From Caulochytrium protostelioides (lineage: Eukaryota > Chytridiomycota > Caulochytriomycetes > Caulochytriales > Caulochytriaceae), in NCBI GenBank assembly GCA_003615045.1, contig ML014217.1:1-64000 (forward strand): a DNA stretch of 64,000 nt, read 5' to 3'. The stretch's first letter is position 1, and each line of letters starts with the position of its first letter. The notes under the pieces are model-generated. The model made no database searches. It had not been told where the DNA came from and saw nothing but the letters and a program-made list of their open reading frames with translations. Shown here one piece after another: positions 45,188 through 55,150 of this stretch. Both the position numbers and the translations under genes were made by a program.

Positions 45188-46803
45188 GATCTGGCCCTAT
45201 GTGCATGAGCACGATCCGAGGACACTGGTCGAGGGAATGGGGACATGTTAAGAGGCGTTGTCACCAATGGAACGATTCGTCCGTGTTCGATGATGCGCGC
45301 CCGATGATGCTCCGCGCATTGAACCAAAGGCTGTTTCCAGCATTCTCGCTTCGGACGCCGTCCCCATCGCCCGTCCCCATCGCCCGTTCACCCAACGCCC
45401 TTCGGCAGCCGGGGCTCCCAGGCACGCGCACCCGGCCGCGGCCACCAAGGGAAGCCGATCACCTGTGCTCGCCCCCCCACTCCATCGCTCGGCACCAACG
45501 GACCGATCGGCCGGTATGGCGGTCTTTTTTTAAGGTGTTATGGTGCGACGCAGCCGCGACAGCCGTGACCACGGTCGCGTTCCCTTCGACGGCCCCCGAC
45601 GCCCCTTCATCACAATGCCGCGACGTGTTGTGCGACCGCCATCGGCGGCCAACATCATCAGCCATGGTGCCGCCGGCCCCCCTGCGGCTCCTGGCGATTC
45701 GGGCGCCGACGCCCTCAGAACGCGAGGCGGCTCGCGCCCGCGCCGGCGTTGTCGGGTCCGCCGGTGCGACGCGCGGGAAGGCCCAGGACGCCGTGGCCGG
45801 AGGCCGGCGGTCGACGATGGCGGCGGCCGACCCGTGGAGGGCCGCGGCGCGTGGACGCCCACGGACGCCGCGCGCGCCGCCCGTGCCACCCGGCGACCCG
45901 CCGCGAAGGCCTGCGTGTGGCGCGCCCGTCGCGGCAGGCCGCGGCAGGCCGCGATCTGGCGCCGTCCACCGCCATCGTGGCGGTGGACGGCGCAGCCGCC
46001 ATGGGCGCGTCGGGACTCGGCACGCCGTCGGCACGGGCGCTGAAGGCGCGCGTGGTCTGGCGGACGGCGAGAGGTGACGAGCGAGCGACGCGGGGATGAC
46101 GGCGCCGTCGCGCCCCTTGGGATGGGTTCATGCCGATGCCTCGGGCCAGGCCTCAGGCAGGTCCGCCACCACACCCGGAGCGACCTCGATCGGCCGACGG
46201 ACCCACCGCCCACGTGGCGCCGCTGCAGGCGCAGCGCCCGCCAAGGTCGCGGTGAGATTCCGCGGCCGGCGTGGTTGGGCCATGGCCACGCATGCTTGCT
46301 GGGCGGTTCGGCACCCCCCGGAAGGGTGGCGTTCCTGGCCGGCCCCAAGCCGATGGCTGCCAACGACGGTGATGGCTGTTCTGCATCGCGAGGACCGGTG
46401 CGCCGATGCGCCCGGGCCATGCCTTCATGCGGTGGTGGGCCCGTGGGGACTCGGGCAGGGATGCGCGGCACGCGGGAGATCCGTCTCGCATCGCGATACG
46501 GGTCTCACTCACCTGAATTGCCGATCGCAGTCTCGGCTGTCGAGCGGGCAAGAGGCACCGCGCGCGCCTTCCCAACCCCATCAGCATCCTCACCTTCGCC
46601 ACTCAAATCCGGCGGTGAGGCCCGGCCCACGGCGCCACCGGTGCCATCTCCGCGCCGTGGGTCTGTCTCCCCGGTGCCATTCCGTGCCCTGCCGATCGTT
46701 CTGCTGCGCCACTACGGCCGCTCTCGCCCCGACCCCGACCCGGCCGCTTCTTTCGGTCGCAGGGTCCCTGAAAGATCCCTGAAGCCGATCCCTGAATTTC
46801 TCT

Positions 46804-46838
46804 GACGCCTGACGCCTAACGCCTGACGCCTGACGCCT
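46804..46838. repeat. 7-bp tandem repeat GACGCCT, 5 units
   Basis: Five head-to-tail heptamers, the third starting with A. The array ends about 50 bp before the start codon of the membrane SH3 gene, in its leader or core promoter. Confidence 0.85.
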
Positions 46839-46890
46839 GAATTAGTGCGCTCCTGCATCACCTGCGGCTTGGCCTTCGCCGGTCGACAGC

Positions 46891-48546
46891 ATGGCCGTCA
46901 TGCGCTGGCCCCTGCGACGGCAGGCCGCCGTATGGCTCGAGCTGCTCGTGCTGCTGGCCATGGCCATGACATCGGCATGCGCGGAGCTCGTCGACGGCGC
47001 GGAGGTCTCCGACTGGGTCACAGAAATCCATGCACAGATCCTCGACAAGACGGTCACCAACACGACGCTGGTGTCCCAGGCGCTCGCCGCGGCGTCCGTG
47101 GCCGCGAGCGCCACTGGCATCCGGCACAACAAAGCCGCGTTCATTGCGGGCATCGCCACGCCGCTGTGTGTGCTCGCCGCCGCCGCCGTCGTACCCTACG
47201 GCGTCTACCGCCACCGGCGGCAGCGCCGCGTCATGCTCGCCCAGGGCGCCCGCGTCAGCGCCCTGACCTGGAAGACCCTGTTCCGCGCACAACATCCCGC
47301 GGCGCCGGCCACCGCCGTCGCCCCCGCCGCCGTCGCCCCCGTGCGCCCGACCGCAGACCTCGAGACCGGACGCCCGGTTCTCCGGACCCGCGGCGGCAGC
47401 CTCCTGCGCCCGGCGTCGGCCACCGCCACCGCCGTACCCTCGGCCGCGCCGTCGCGCGCCAGCTCGACGCTCTCGCTCGCGTTCTCGATCGGCGGGAGCC
47501 ACGAGACGCTGGCGGCCGCGCGTGCGCAGCTGACGGCCGCACGACGGCCGCAGCTCGTCGCGAGCGGCCGCGTCGACTCCGCGTCGGCGATGGCCGCGAT
47601 CAGCGCCGCCGGCGGCAGCCGCCAGAGCAGCCTCCGGCGCGGCCGCGGCCGGCCGCAGGGCCGCGCCGCCGCCGCGCCCGACGTGGCGTCCCTGCGGCGC
47701 TCGATCCGCCGCGCCCACGGCGACGCCCACGGCGACGCCCACGGCGACGGCGACGGCGCGGCCCCGCCACCCGACGCCGCAGCGGCGGCGTCCGGCGACG
47801 CGCTGTCGTCCGCAGCCCCGACGGCATCCTCAACGCCGTCGCCTGCGGCGTCGCAGCGCCCCAGCGTCTCGGGGCCTGCGGCCGTGCAGGGCCCCGCCAG
47901 CGCGACCGCCCGCACGGCATCGCTCCATGGCCGTGCGGGCGGCCAGGCGCGGGCGCTCAGTGCGCCGCGGCCGCGGCGCGTCTCCTCGTCGTCCATGGCT
48001 TCCTCCGTTCCCGCGTCCGCGGCTGTGTCCACGGCGGGATCTCGCGGCCCCTCCTGCTCGGCCTCCGCCGCGGGGTCGCTCGAACACCTCGCCGCGGGCA
48101 CGCCGCCGCCCTTGATGCGGGCGTCTTTCGCGCGGACGCGGACCGGCTCGATGCGGTCGCTGGCGTCGTCGGCGTCGGCCTCCAGCCTCGCAGGCACGCG
48201 ACGGCTCGGCGGCTCGGCGCGGTCGCTGCAGGCGCGGGGCACGACGGGGTCCACGACCGGCGGGACCTTCGTGTCGCCGCTGCAGCGACGCCCGTCCTCG
48301 CTCAAGGACCTTGTGGGCGACATGGCCGAGGCCGGCGGGAAGTCGCTCGTGCTCGCGCAGGGCATCCAGGTCCGCGCGGCGTTCGGGTTCGGCGCGCGGA
48401 CCGCGGACGAGCTGCCGCTCGCGCGCGGCGACGTCGTCGTTGTGACGCGCGTCTTTGACGACGGATGGCTCGAGGGCGAGAATACCGCGACGCGAGCGCG
48501 CGGCGTGTTCCCGCTGAACCACTGCGTCGAGATGACGGCGTCGTAG
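46891..48546 (+). CDS. Single-pass membrane protein with C-terminal SH3 domain
   Basis: The protein has 551 residues. Residues 1-31 are a signal peptide (hydrophobic core LELLVLLAMAM, likely cut after SACA). A short extracellular part of about 50 residues has an NTT glycosylation site. Residues 82-105 are a membrane helix, followed by the stop-transfer block RHRRQRR (107-113). Residues 120-480 are cytosolic, disordered and rich in Ser, Ala and Arg. Residues about 494-551 are an SH3 domain: VRAAFGFGARTADELPL, GDVVVVTRVFDDGWLEG and RGVFPLNHCVEM, with the conserved Trp and the ALYDY-equivalent and PxNxV-like positions. The layout (one membrane pass, long tail, C-terminal SH3) resembles fungal Fus1- or Sho1-like surface scaffolds, but the membrane part is not Sho1-like (four-pass). 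Inferred: surface signalling or polarity. No close family is recognised. Confidence 0.85.
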   Translation: MAVMRWPLRRQAAVWLELLVLLAMAMTSACAELVDGAEVSDWVTEIHAQILDKTVTNTTLVSQALAAASVAASATGIRHNKAAFIAGIATPLCVLAAAAVVPYGVYRHRRQRRVMLAQGARVSALTWKTLFRAQHPAAPATAVAPAAVAPVRPTADLETGRPVLRTRGGSLLRPASATATAVPSAAPSRASSTLSLAFSIGGSHETLAAARAQLTAARRPQLVASGRVDSASAMAAISAAGGSRQSSLRRGRGRPQGRAAAAPDVASLRRSIRRAHGDAHGDAHGDGDGAAPPPDAAAAASGDALSSAAPTASSTPSPAASQRPSVSGPAAVQGPASATARTASLHGRAGGQARALSAPRPRRVSSSSMASSVPASAAVSTAGSRGPSCSASAAGSLEHLAAGTPPPLMRASFARTRTGSMRSLASSASASSLAGTRRLGGSARSLQARGTTGSTTGGTFVSPLQRRPSSLKDLVGDMAEAGGKSLVLAQGIQVRAAFGFGARTADELPLARGDVVVVTRVFDDGWLEGENTATRARGVFPLNHCVEMTAS

Positions 48547-49027
48547 CGTGGCGCCGTCCTTCCCCTACCATCGGCAGGGCCACGACCGTCGCCGGGGCCC
48601 GTAGCCGGGGCGTCGAATCATACTCCTGCTTGCATCACTTCTAGGCGTGGACCATGCCATCCCCCCGCTTCATGCCGTGCCGGCGGTGGAGAAGCCGCTG
48701 GATGGGCCCTCACATCGACATGAAGGATGGTTTGAACGGGCCTGGCATCCTCCCCGAGCGGTGCTCATCAATGGCGCCGTCGGCTGGAGGGAGTTTGCTG
48801 TCCTCCATGGTAGGAACACGTGTATAAACAAAGTCATTAAATAAAGAGCCCGACATCAGAGGCATGGGCTCGGACGGCGCATCACCTCGTGGTTGTCTTC
48901 TATTTTTTGCGCGGCTGGACGCCGCATCTCGGCGCTCGCGCCTGAAAGCGAGTCAGCCGTCGACCATGCTTCAGATACAACGTCGTATCACTCTCAGAGC
49001 CTACAATCGCCCCGCGCTGGGAAAGTG
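48547..49027. other. 3' intergenic region between convergent SH3 and Sld5 genes
   Basis: The 480 bp between two convergent stop codons carry only the AATAAA noted separately. Confidence 0.5.
48840..48845 (+). terminator. Possible poly(A) signal of the SH3 gene
   Basis: AATAAA lies 294 bp after the stop codon in an AT-rich patch. It is the first such hexamer downstream. Confidence 0.4.
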
Positions 49028-49801
49028 CTATAAGAGCGAGACGTCGCCGGTCGCCAGCAGCGCTCGAATGGACTGGTACTGGAGGATGTAGATGTTGCCT
49101 GGATTCATGCGAATGGCCCCCGTGGCGCCGTCGTGGAGCAGGACATCGCCGAGCGCGGTGTTGACGCGGCAGAAGACGGCCTCGGCGAGGTCGGGCTGCT
49201 TGAGCATACTCATGCCGGCCTCGCGGGTATCAAGCTTTTGAAGCGGCGCTGGCAAGCGCGAGAGGAACGCCTCGTGGTAGTGGGTGTTGACAAGGCGGTT
49301 GAAGCCGTCGGCGAACCGCTGCTCGGCCGCCGAGAGCCGCTCGCGCAGCTGGTTCGCGGGGCTGAGGAGCCACCCGGTGTAAGCCTCGATCTTGGCGAGG
49401 CGCGCGCGCAGATACGCACGCAGCATGAACTTGAGCCGCTCCAGCTCCTGGTCATGCAGCACCGCGCGCAGCGGATCGCTCGCGGGATCACCGCCCATGG
49501 CCGCGATGGCGTCGGTCTGGTCCTCGATCGCGCTCGACAGCGCGTCCACCAAGTCCGTCTCATACGGCAGCAGCTCGGGCGCCTGGCGCTCGTTCATCCA
49601 CACGCGGTAGAGCTGGTTCACGAGTGGATTCGCGCACGGCCGCGACGGCAGCACGGCGTCGGCGCCGCTCAGAGAGGCCGCCGCCGCCTCGTACGGCGCG
49701 TGGGACGGCTCGCGCCTATAGGCGTCGGCGGCAGCATCGGCCTCCAGCGGCCCGCCGATGATAGCCTGGATTTCCGCCAAATCGGCGTCCATGGGATCCA
49801 T
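49028..49801 (-). CDS. SLD5: GINS complex subunit Sld5
   Basis: Sld5 is one of four GINS subunits; GINS with Cdc45 and MCM2-7 forms the replicative CMG helicase. I start at 49801 (MDPMDADLAEIQ), giving 257 residues; the frame continues upstream through a proline run that has no family match. Hallmarks are the helical A domain with VWMNERQAPELLPYE (67-81), the basic helix RLKFMLRAYLRARLAKIE (122-139), and RFADGFNRLVNTHYHEAFLS. The C-terminal B domain has the strand pattern AVFCRVNTALGDVLL and ends GNIYILQYQSIRALLATGDVSLL-like, matching Sld5 tails. Human Sld5 has 223 and yeast 294 residues. It is intronless and complete. Confidence 0.93.
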   Translation of the reverse strand: MDPMDADLAEIQAIIGGPLEADAAADAYRREPSHAPYEAAAASLSGADAVLPSRPCANPLVNQLYRVWMNERQAPELLPYETDLVDALSSAIEDQTDAIAAMGGDPASDPLRAVLHDQELERLKFMLRAYLRARLAKIEAYTGWLLSPANQLRERLSAAEQRFADGFNRLVNTHYHEAFLSRLPAPLQKLDTREAGMSMLKQPDLAEAVFCRVNTALGDVLLHDGATGAIRMNPGNIYILQYQSIRALLATGDVSLL

Positions 49802-50568
49802 GGCGGCGGCGATCAGCGGCGGCGGCAGTCGGCCGCGCTCGGCGGCAAGCGGCGGCGGCGGCGGCGGCGGCGGCGGCTGCAGCACGCGCCTCCCGCGCGG
49901 CGTGGGCCCAAGGAGTGCGAGGGCGGCGGGCAGAGACGGCACAAGCAGAGACGACGACGCGGTCGCGGACGTGGCGGTGGAAGGAGGAGGAGGGGCCCGC
50001 CGACGGCCGACAGAGGCGCCGACGATGCCGCGAGGACGCGGCCACGTGGTGATGCCGGCGGTCGGCCGCGGGGGTCGGGACGCGGACCGCCGGTCGGAGC
50101 ATGGCGCGGCCGCCAGCTCTCGGGTTCAACGTGACGCGGCCCGGTGAGACCTTTCCGCCGTCTCGCCGTTCTCCGCGTGGTCTTTCGCATGGCCATCCGC
50201 AGGATCCTCGAAGCGGCATAGTCTGACCCGACCATACCTGGCCCCGACGCGGGGTCATGCCCGCCTCGCCGCTCGTGGACGCTCGGCGCAGAAAGGGGCC
50301 CCGTCCTAAGCCCAGCGTCGGGGACCCCGGTTCCGGGGGGCGCTGCGATGGGCCGGGCCGGGCCCGAGACCGTCGCCATGCCCCGGCGCACCACCCACGT
50401 GGAAGGCCCTCCCCATCATCGCCATTCTGGCTTTCCAACCTTCGATCTGGCCACGTTGGGTGGGTCCTATGTGTAGTTTGAAGCATCCTTTAAAGCAGAC
50501 TGGCTGTTGCGAGAGGAGGAGAGGAGAGGGAGACACGGAGGCCGCTCCCTCCGCCCGATCCCGACGCG
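49802..50568. other. Gap between Sld5 and the UBE2L3-like gene
   Basis: This contains the Sld5 upstream region, including a GGC/CCG-rich tract at 49849-49880, and the 3' side of the E2 gene. No additional gene is supported. Confidence 0.5.
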
Positions 50569-51027
50569 CTAGGCACTGGCGTAGTCGCGCGCCCAGGCCG
50601 CCGCACGCGAGTTGTACGCAGCGCGGTCCGACTGGTAGAGGTCGCCGATGTCGGTGCGGAGCGCGTCGGTGGCGACCGGGTTGAGGAGCAGGTCGCCCAG
50701 CGCGTTCATCACGTCCACCATGCGGTTCGCAGGCTTCCACGCCTCGCTCTTCAGGATGCCCAAGCAGACCGACCCGTCGTCGTCGACGTTCGGATGGTAG
50801 ATCCTGGTCATAAAGCGGAGTGTCGGCGCGTTGAACGGGTAGTTTTCGGGGAAGCTACACGCCACGCGGAAGATGCCGCCTTCGTAGGGCGAGCCCGCGG
50901 GACCGAGGACCGCCATACTCCACTCAAAGAGGTTTTCCTCCACGAGGATCACGCTGTGGACGACGGGGCATGGCGGCGGGTACTCTTCGAAGGTCCGGAA
51001 CTCGCGTGCGAGCCGACGGGAGCCCAT
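50569..51027 (-). CDS. Ubiquitin-conjugating enzyme, UBE2L3 (UbcH7)-like
   Basis: I start at 51027 (MGSRRLAREF), giving 152 residues; human UBE2L3 has 154 and begins with a similar SRRL helix. The UBC fold is complete: NLFEWSMAVLGPAGSPYEGG, FPENYPFNAPTLRF, HPN (78-80), and active-site Cys88 in SVCLGILKSEAWKPA. The spacing from this Cys to WKPA is that of UBE2L3 (CLPVISAENWKPA), one residue longer than in UBE2D. The C-terminal helix DIGDLYQSDRAAYNSRAAAW also fits. Known for UBE2L3: it discharges ubiquitin to cysteine, so it serves RBR- and HECT-type ligases. That specificity is inferred here. The frame remains open upstream without family resemblance. Assignment to another E2 class is possible but less likely. 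Confidence 0.85.
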   Translation of the reverse strand: MGSRRLAREFRTFEEYPPPCPVVHSVILVEENLFEWSMAVLGPAGSPYEGGIFRVACSFPENYPFNAPTLRFMTRIYHPNVDDDGSVCLGILKSEAWKPANRMVDVMNALGDLLLNPVATDALRTDIGDLYQSDRAAYNSRAAAWARDYASA

Positions 51028-51239
51028 GGTGGCGGCGGCGAGGGACGCCCGAGGCCGCGGGGTTAAAGAAGAACAAGGGTCCGGACCCGGACGCACGCGC
51101 GAAACAGGAACGAGCACGAGGCGCCGTCAAGCGTCAGTCTTGATCCGTTCGACTTGTATGGTGTTTGCGTCGACACGTTGTGTCAACGGGTTGAATCAAC
51201 ACGCTTCGTCAACACACTTCGTCGGCACGTCGCACAAGC

Positions 51240-51271
<32 letters not shown>

Positions 51272-52545
51272 TGCGGGACGGAGGGGCGCGGCGTCCGTGA
51301 AGACGGCGTCGCAGCAGAGGCAGAGACAGCGGCCGCGTCAAGGGAGGATACGATGCCGCGTTCGCCGCAGCCAAAGCACACGCGACGTGCACGTGCCTCG
51401 CTGCCGTGTAGTTGGATTCGCGTGCCGGCGAGCCTGCGCATCCCGGCGACAGCCGCCGTCGGCATCGGCGCCGGCGACGTGCCCACCCGGCCGCGCGAGG
51501 CCGTCGGCGATCCGTTTGAGAGCAGGGACGCCGCGGGGGTGTGCAGGACGCGGCGCGAGGGGCGGTTCAACGCGAGACCGGCGATCGACGAAATGCCGCG
51601 ACGTCACGCGTCGAGGCAACGGCACGGCGTCGGCACGCGCGGCGCGGAAGCCCGATCGCTGACCCATCGCCGCGAAGGGGCGCCGCTGGGCACGGGTGCG
51701 CCCGTGGCTCAGACGCTTCTGTGGCGCAGCTTCCTGGTGATCTGTTCCTTCCGTCAGGGCTCCTGGTTCGCCTTGGAGGAACCCCAGAGAAGGGCCAAAA
51801 ACGATGACGGCAGTGTCATTGCCATGGAAAGCCAGATCGGCATCAACGAAGGATCCTCGGAAAAGACCATGTCAATCAGACTGCTTGACGTCGCCCTCGC
51901 AAGGTGCTTCTGCACGTGACACTTCACAGGCAGAATGTCGTTTGCCTGATTTGACATGAAGTTCACGGGGAGGCGCCCACAAAAGCGCTGGATCCGTGCC
52001 ATGTCGCCACCATCAAAGAATGCACAACGCCGCCGCGTGACTTTCAGATCCTACGGTCGTCCTGAAAAGAGTCGCCCCTGGAAAATGACGAGCTTGGGCG
52101 CGACCGCCAGCATTTCACATGGATGAATCCACCAGAGTTAGGGCAATAGATGTAATATATAATCTGGCCGGCCCGATGCTGGGTGATCCCCGAGCACGCC
52201 GACCGCAGACCGCACACGACCGATCTACCACAGCGCGCGCGCGTCCGGGAGCAAGAAAGCATACGCGTCAGCAGAGGCGTGGGCATGAGCGTCAGCATGA
52301 ACGTCAGTATGAGCGAGAAAGATAAAGAGGTGATCAGGAGCATATGAGAACGCCCGCGAGGGCCAGGCAGGAGCCGATCAGAATATGACCACGGCGCGGA
52401 AGGCAGAGGGGACAGCAGAAGGATGACCAGGCATCCCCGCACCGAACGGCGGCACCTGTTCGTCCCCGAATCGCGCTGCCGCCGCGCCCGGCGAGAGTCC
52501 GACGAAGACCGCGCGAGAGCCCAAAGGAGGCAGAAGCGAAGATGG
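51028..52545. other. 1.5-kb gap between the UBE2L3-like gene and SCAI
   Basis: It holds the (CAG)10 tract and, at about 52282-52318, an imperfect repeat around ATGAGCGTCAGC. The open frame plus 51026-51919 has no domain. Nothing else is supported. Confidence 0.5.
51241..51270. repeat. Trinucleotide repeat (CAG)10
   Basis: Ten perfect CAG units on the plus strand lie about 210 bp upstream of the UBE2L3-like start, outside any supported gene. Coding CAG runs occur in two genes of this window; this one is non-coding. Confidence 0.9.
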
Positions 52546-55150
52546 CTAAGCGGCGCCGGCGAACTGCGAGGCAATGCCCGCGGCCGCAATGAGCTGCTGC
52601 AGCGCATCCTCCAGCGGCTTGGCCTGCATGACGGCCGCCGGGATGGCCGGGAAGGACTGCGGCATGCAGCCCGCGGGCGCGTCGCGGAACAGCGCGTGGC
52701 GCGCGAGCACGCCGCGCATCATGACGAAGCGTGCCAGGAACACGCGCAGGAACGGGTCCGTCGCGAAGGTGCGCAGCACGCTGGCGCCCGGGCCCGCGCT
52801 GTCCGCGACATTGGCCACGAGGTCGGCCGCGACCGTCTCGAGCGCAACATAGGCGCCCGTCAGGTTCGACCACATCGCGGCGTCGAACGGCGAGAACTCG
52901 CAGAGCACGGTCAGCGCGCGCAGCGGGCTGTGCAGGAACAGCGTGAAGAGGTTGCCGATCTCGGCGCCCGCGGCGCCCGCGAGCCCGGCGGGCAGCTCGG
53001 TCGGCGACAGCAGGCAGCAGCAGTGCCGCTGAGCGAAGGCGCTGTGCTGTAGTGCCGCGTACGCGCTGCTATTCGTGCTGTCCATGATGAGGAACAGCGG
53101 CTTCCGCAGGAAGGGCACGAGGTCGTCCGGATACAGGCAGTTGACGGCCACCGGGGCGTCCGGCGCGTCAGTGGTGTCGGCAGCGGCGGCGGCGTCCGCG
53201 GTCGAGACGCTGCTGGCCAAACGGCGCGGGAACGGCGTCGCCGTCACGACACCGCCCAGGTGGTGCGTGCCGGTCGCCGAGGGCGCCGGCGTCGCGTCCT
53301 TCGGCTTGATACCGTCGGCCGAGACGTACAGCAGCAGCACCGAGTGGTCGGCCAGGTCCTTGAACGCGGTGGCAATGTACATGAGCAGCTGCGAGATGGT
53401 TGGACGGTACAGTAGGTACTTGTGCGGATTGTCGCGGTGCAGGTGGTAGCCCTGCCCGGCGGTCTTGGTCGCCGTCGCGACGGCCGCGTTCGTCGACGCC
53501 TTACTCGCGTCGTCGTCCACTTGCATCGCATCGCCGCCGTCCGGACCGTTGCCCGAGGGGTTCTTTTGCGGCACGGGCGGCGGCGCCGCGGCCTGCTGGG
53601 CACCGGCGGCAGACGGGCCACGCTCCAGACTCTGCAGCATGCGGTACATGTCCAACGTCAGCTCCGAGAATTTGATCTGGTTCTGGTAGTTGCCGACGAG
53701 AATCGCCTCCTGTACGCGCACTGGGCTGACCGCTCCGCCGGAAACAGGCCTCGGGAGCGGAGTGGCCTCGTTGCCGGGCGCCGTGACGAGACGGTTTGGC
53801 AGCATGAAAGGCGTACCGTTGGTGCTGAGGATGTGGTGCTGCTCTTCGGACTCCAGGAACACCGTGATCTCGGAGAGCACGACGTTCCACTCGGCGGAGT
53901 CGGTCGGCTTAAAGGTCGACGCGTACTCGTCGATCAAGGCGGTCAACTCATCGAGCAGCGTACGAATTACATCGTTCTTGTTCAGCAGCAGGCACACAAC
54001 AATGAAGCGCGCATAGTAGCGGAGCTTCTTAATCATCAAGGCCGAGCTCTTGGCCTCGAGCACATCCTTGAAATAGTGCCGGTCGCGAATCGCCGTGTAG
54101 AAGATGAACGACTCGTGCAAGTAGTTTGTTTCGCTCGTGCGCAGGTAGTAGTGGTAGTACAGCTGCCCGATCTTGCTTGCGATCTCGCCGATCTCCCAGC
54201 GCTTCAGACCATAGTTGTTCGTTGACTCGAGCGTCGCGCGATGTTGCTGCTGATACTTCCACAGCTTCGTGTATACCTCGAATGTACGGTGGAAATAGGG
54301 CTGCCAGTTGCGGCCCGTCGGCGGCAAATCACTAGATCGCATCGATGATTCCAAGGAAACCCCGAGCAAATGACAATGTAAAAGAAAAAGAGAAAAAGAA
54401 CAAACATGAATTTAGGGTCCTCCGCCAGGTTCGATGGGCAACATCAATATTTCCATCTCCGCCTTGAGTGGCGAAATCGATGCAGAGCGTGACTTACCGC
54501 AGTCCAGCGAAAAGCTGTTGAGACTTCTCCAACAGATAGTGGAATTCTGAAACCAGAAAACAACATTCATGCCAAAGACAATATCCAAAGGGGGTGAGCC
54601 GACGCCTTCGACTAGGTAACCACGAGTCATACGGCGTCATGGATCGCCGTGGCCGATCGCCCGTCACATGGACCGTCAACGATCAGCGTCGCGAAACGAC
54701 CAGACGACCGCTTCTCCAGCGGCGACCCTGGAAAACGATCTCGGCGGCGGCGTGGAGATTGCGGAGATCGTCGCCATCTCGTGGAGATCGTGGCCGTTAC
54801 ATAGCCATCAGCGCGAGCGACGGGCCTCGTGCAGGCGGCTTACCTTCAACGATCTTGGTCTCGGTGGGCGTCGGATCCGCGTAGCCCGTGGCGGCGGCGG
54901 CAGCAGCCACGGCGCCCTCGGGGCCGGTGGCGGCGGCGGCCGGCGGCGGGTCCGTTGGCGCCGTGTTCTCGTCGCCCGAGCCGGCGGCCGGCGGGCCCGC
55001 AGGCGCTGCGGCGGCCGGCTTGGACGCGGGCGGGTTGGCGGGTGCCGATGCCGCGGTCGTGGACGACGTGGCCGCAGGCGAGTTGAGATCGGTCTTGTCG
55101 GTGCCGGCGCCGGCGGCCTTCATGGCCGCGTCGTCTGCGGGCTGAGCCAT
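52546..55150 (-). CDS. SCAI: SCAI-family transcriptional regulator, three exons
   Basis: Exons are 54844-55150, 54498-54546 (only 49 nt) and 52546-54331. Introns are 54547-54843 (GTAAGC..TTTCAG) and 54332-54497 (GTAAGT..TCTAG). Phases 1 and 2 join to a 713-residue protein. Exon 1 is a disordered Ala/Pro/Thr segment ending TETKIVE. Exon 2 encodes the conserved FHYLLEKSQQLFAGLR. Exon 3 continues with DLPPTGRNWQPYFHRTFEVY, then YGLKRWEIGEIASKIGQLYY and HYYLRTSETNYLHE, all typical of SCAI. The later parts (YRPTISQLLMYIATAFKDL, FLIMDSTNSSAYAAL, LTVLCEFSPFDAAMW) also fit. Human SCAI represses MRTF-driven transcription and acts in DNA repair with 53BP1. Whether those roles hold in a fungus is unknown. 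The excess over about 606 residues lies in exon 1 and in loops. Confidence 0.93.

Larger units (their letters stand above)
45008..46890. other. 1.9-kb gap between SPT7 and the SH3 protein
   Basis: It holds the SPT7 poly(A) signal, a 9-bp repeat and a 7-bp repeat, listed separately. Frames such as plus 46074-46805 are domain-free and overlap equally long frames on the other strand. I see no supportable gene. Confidence 0.55.

Noticed and set aside
46074-46805. 243-codon frame upstream of the SH3 gene
   Set aside because: Compositionally biased, no domain, overlapped by antisense frames of similar length.
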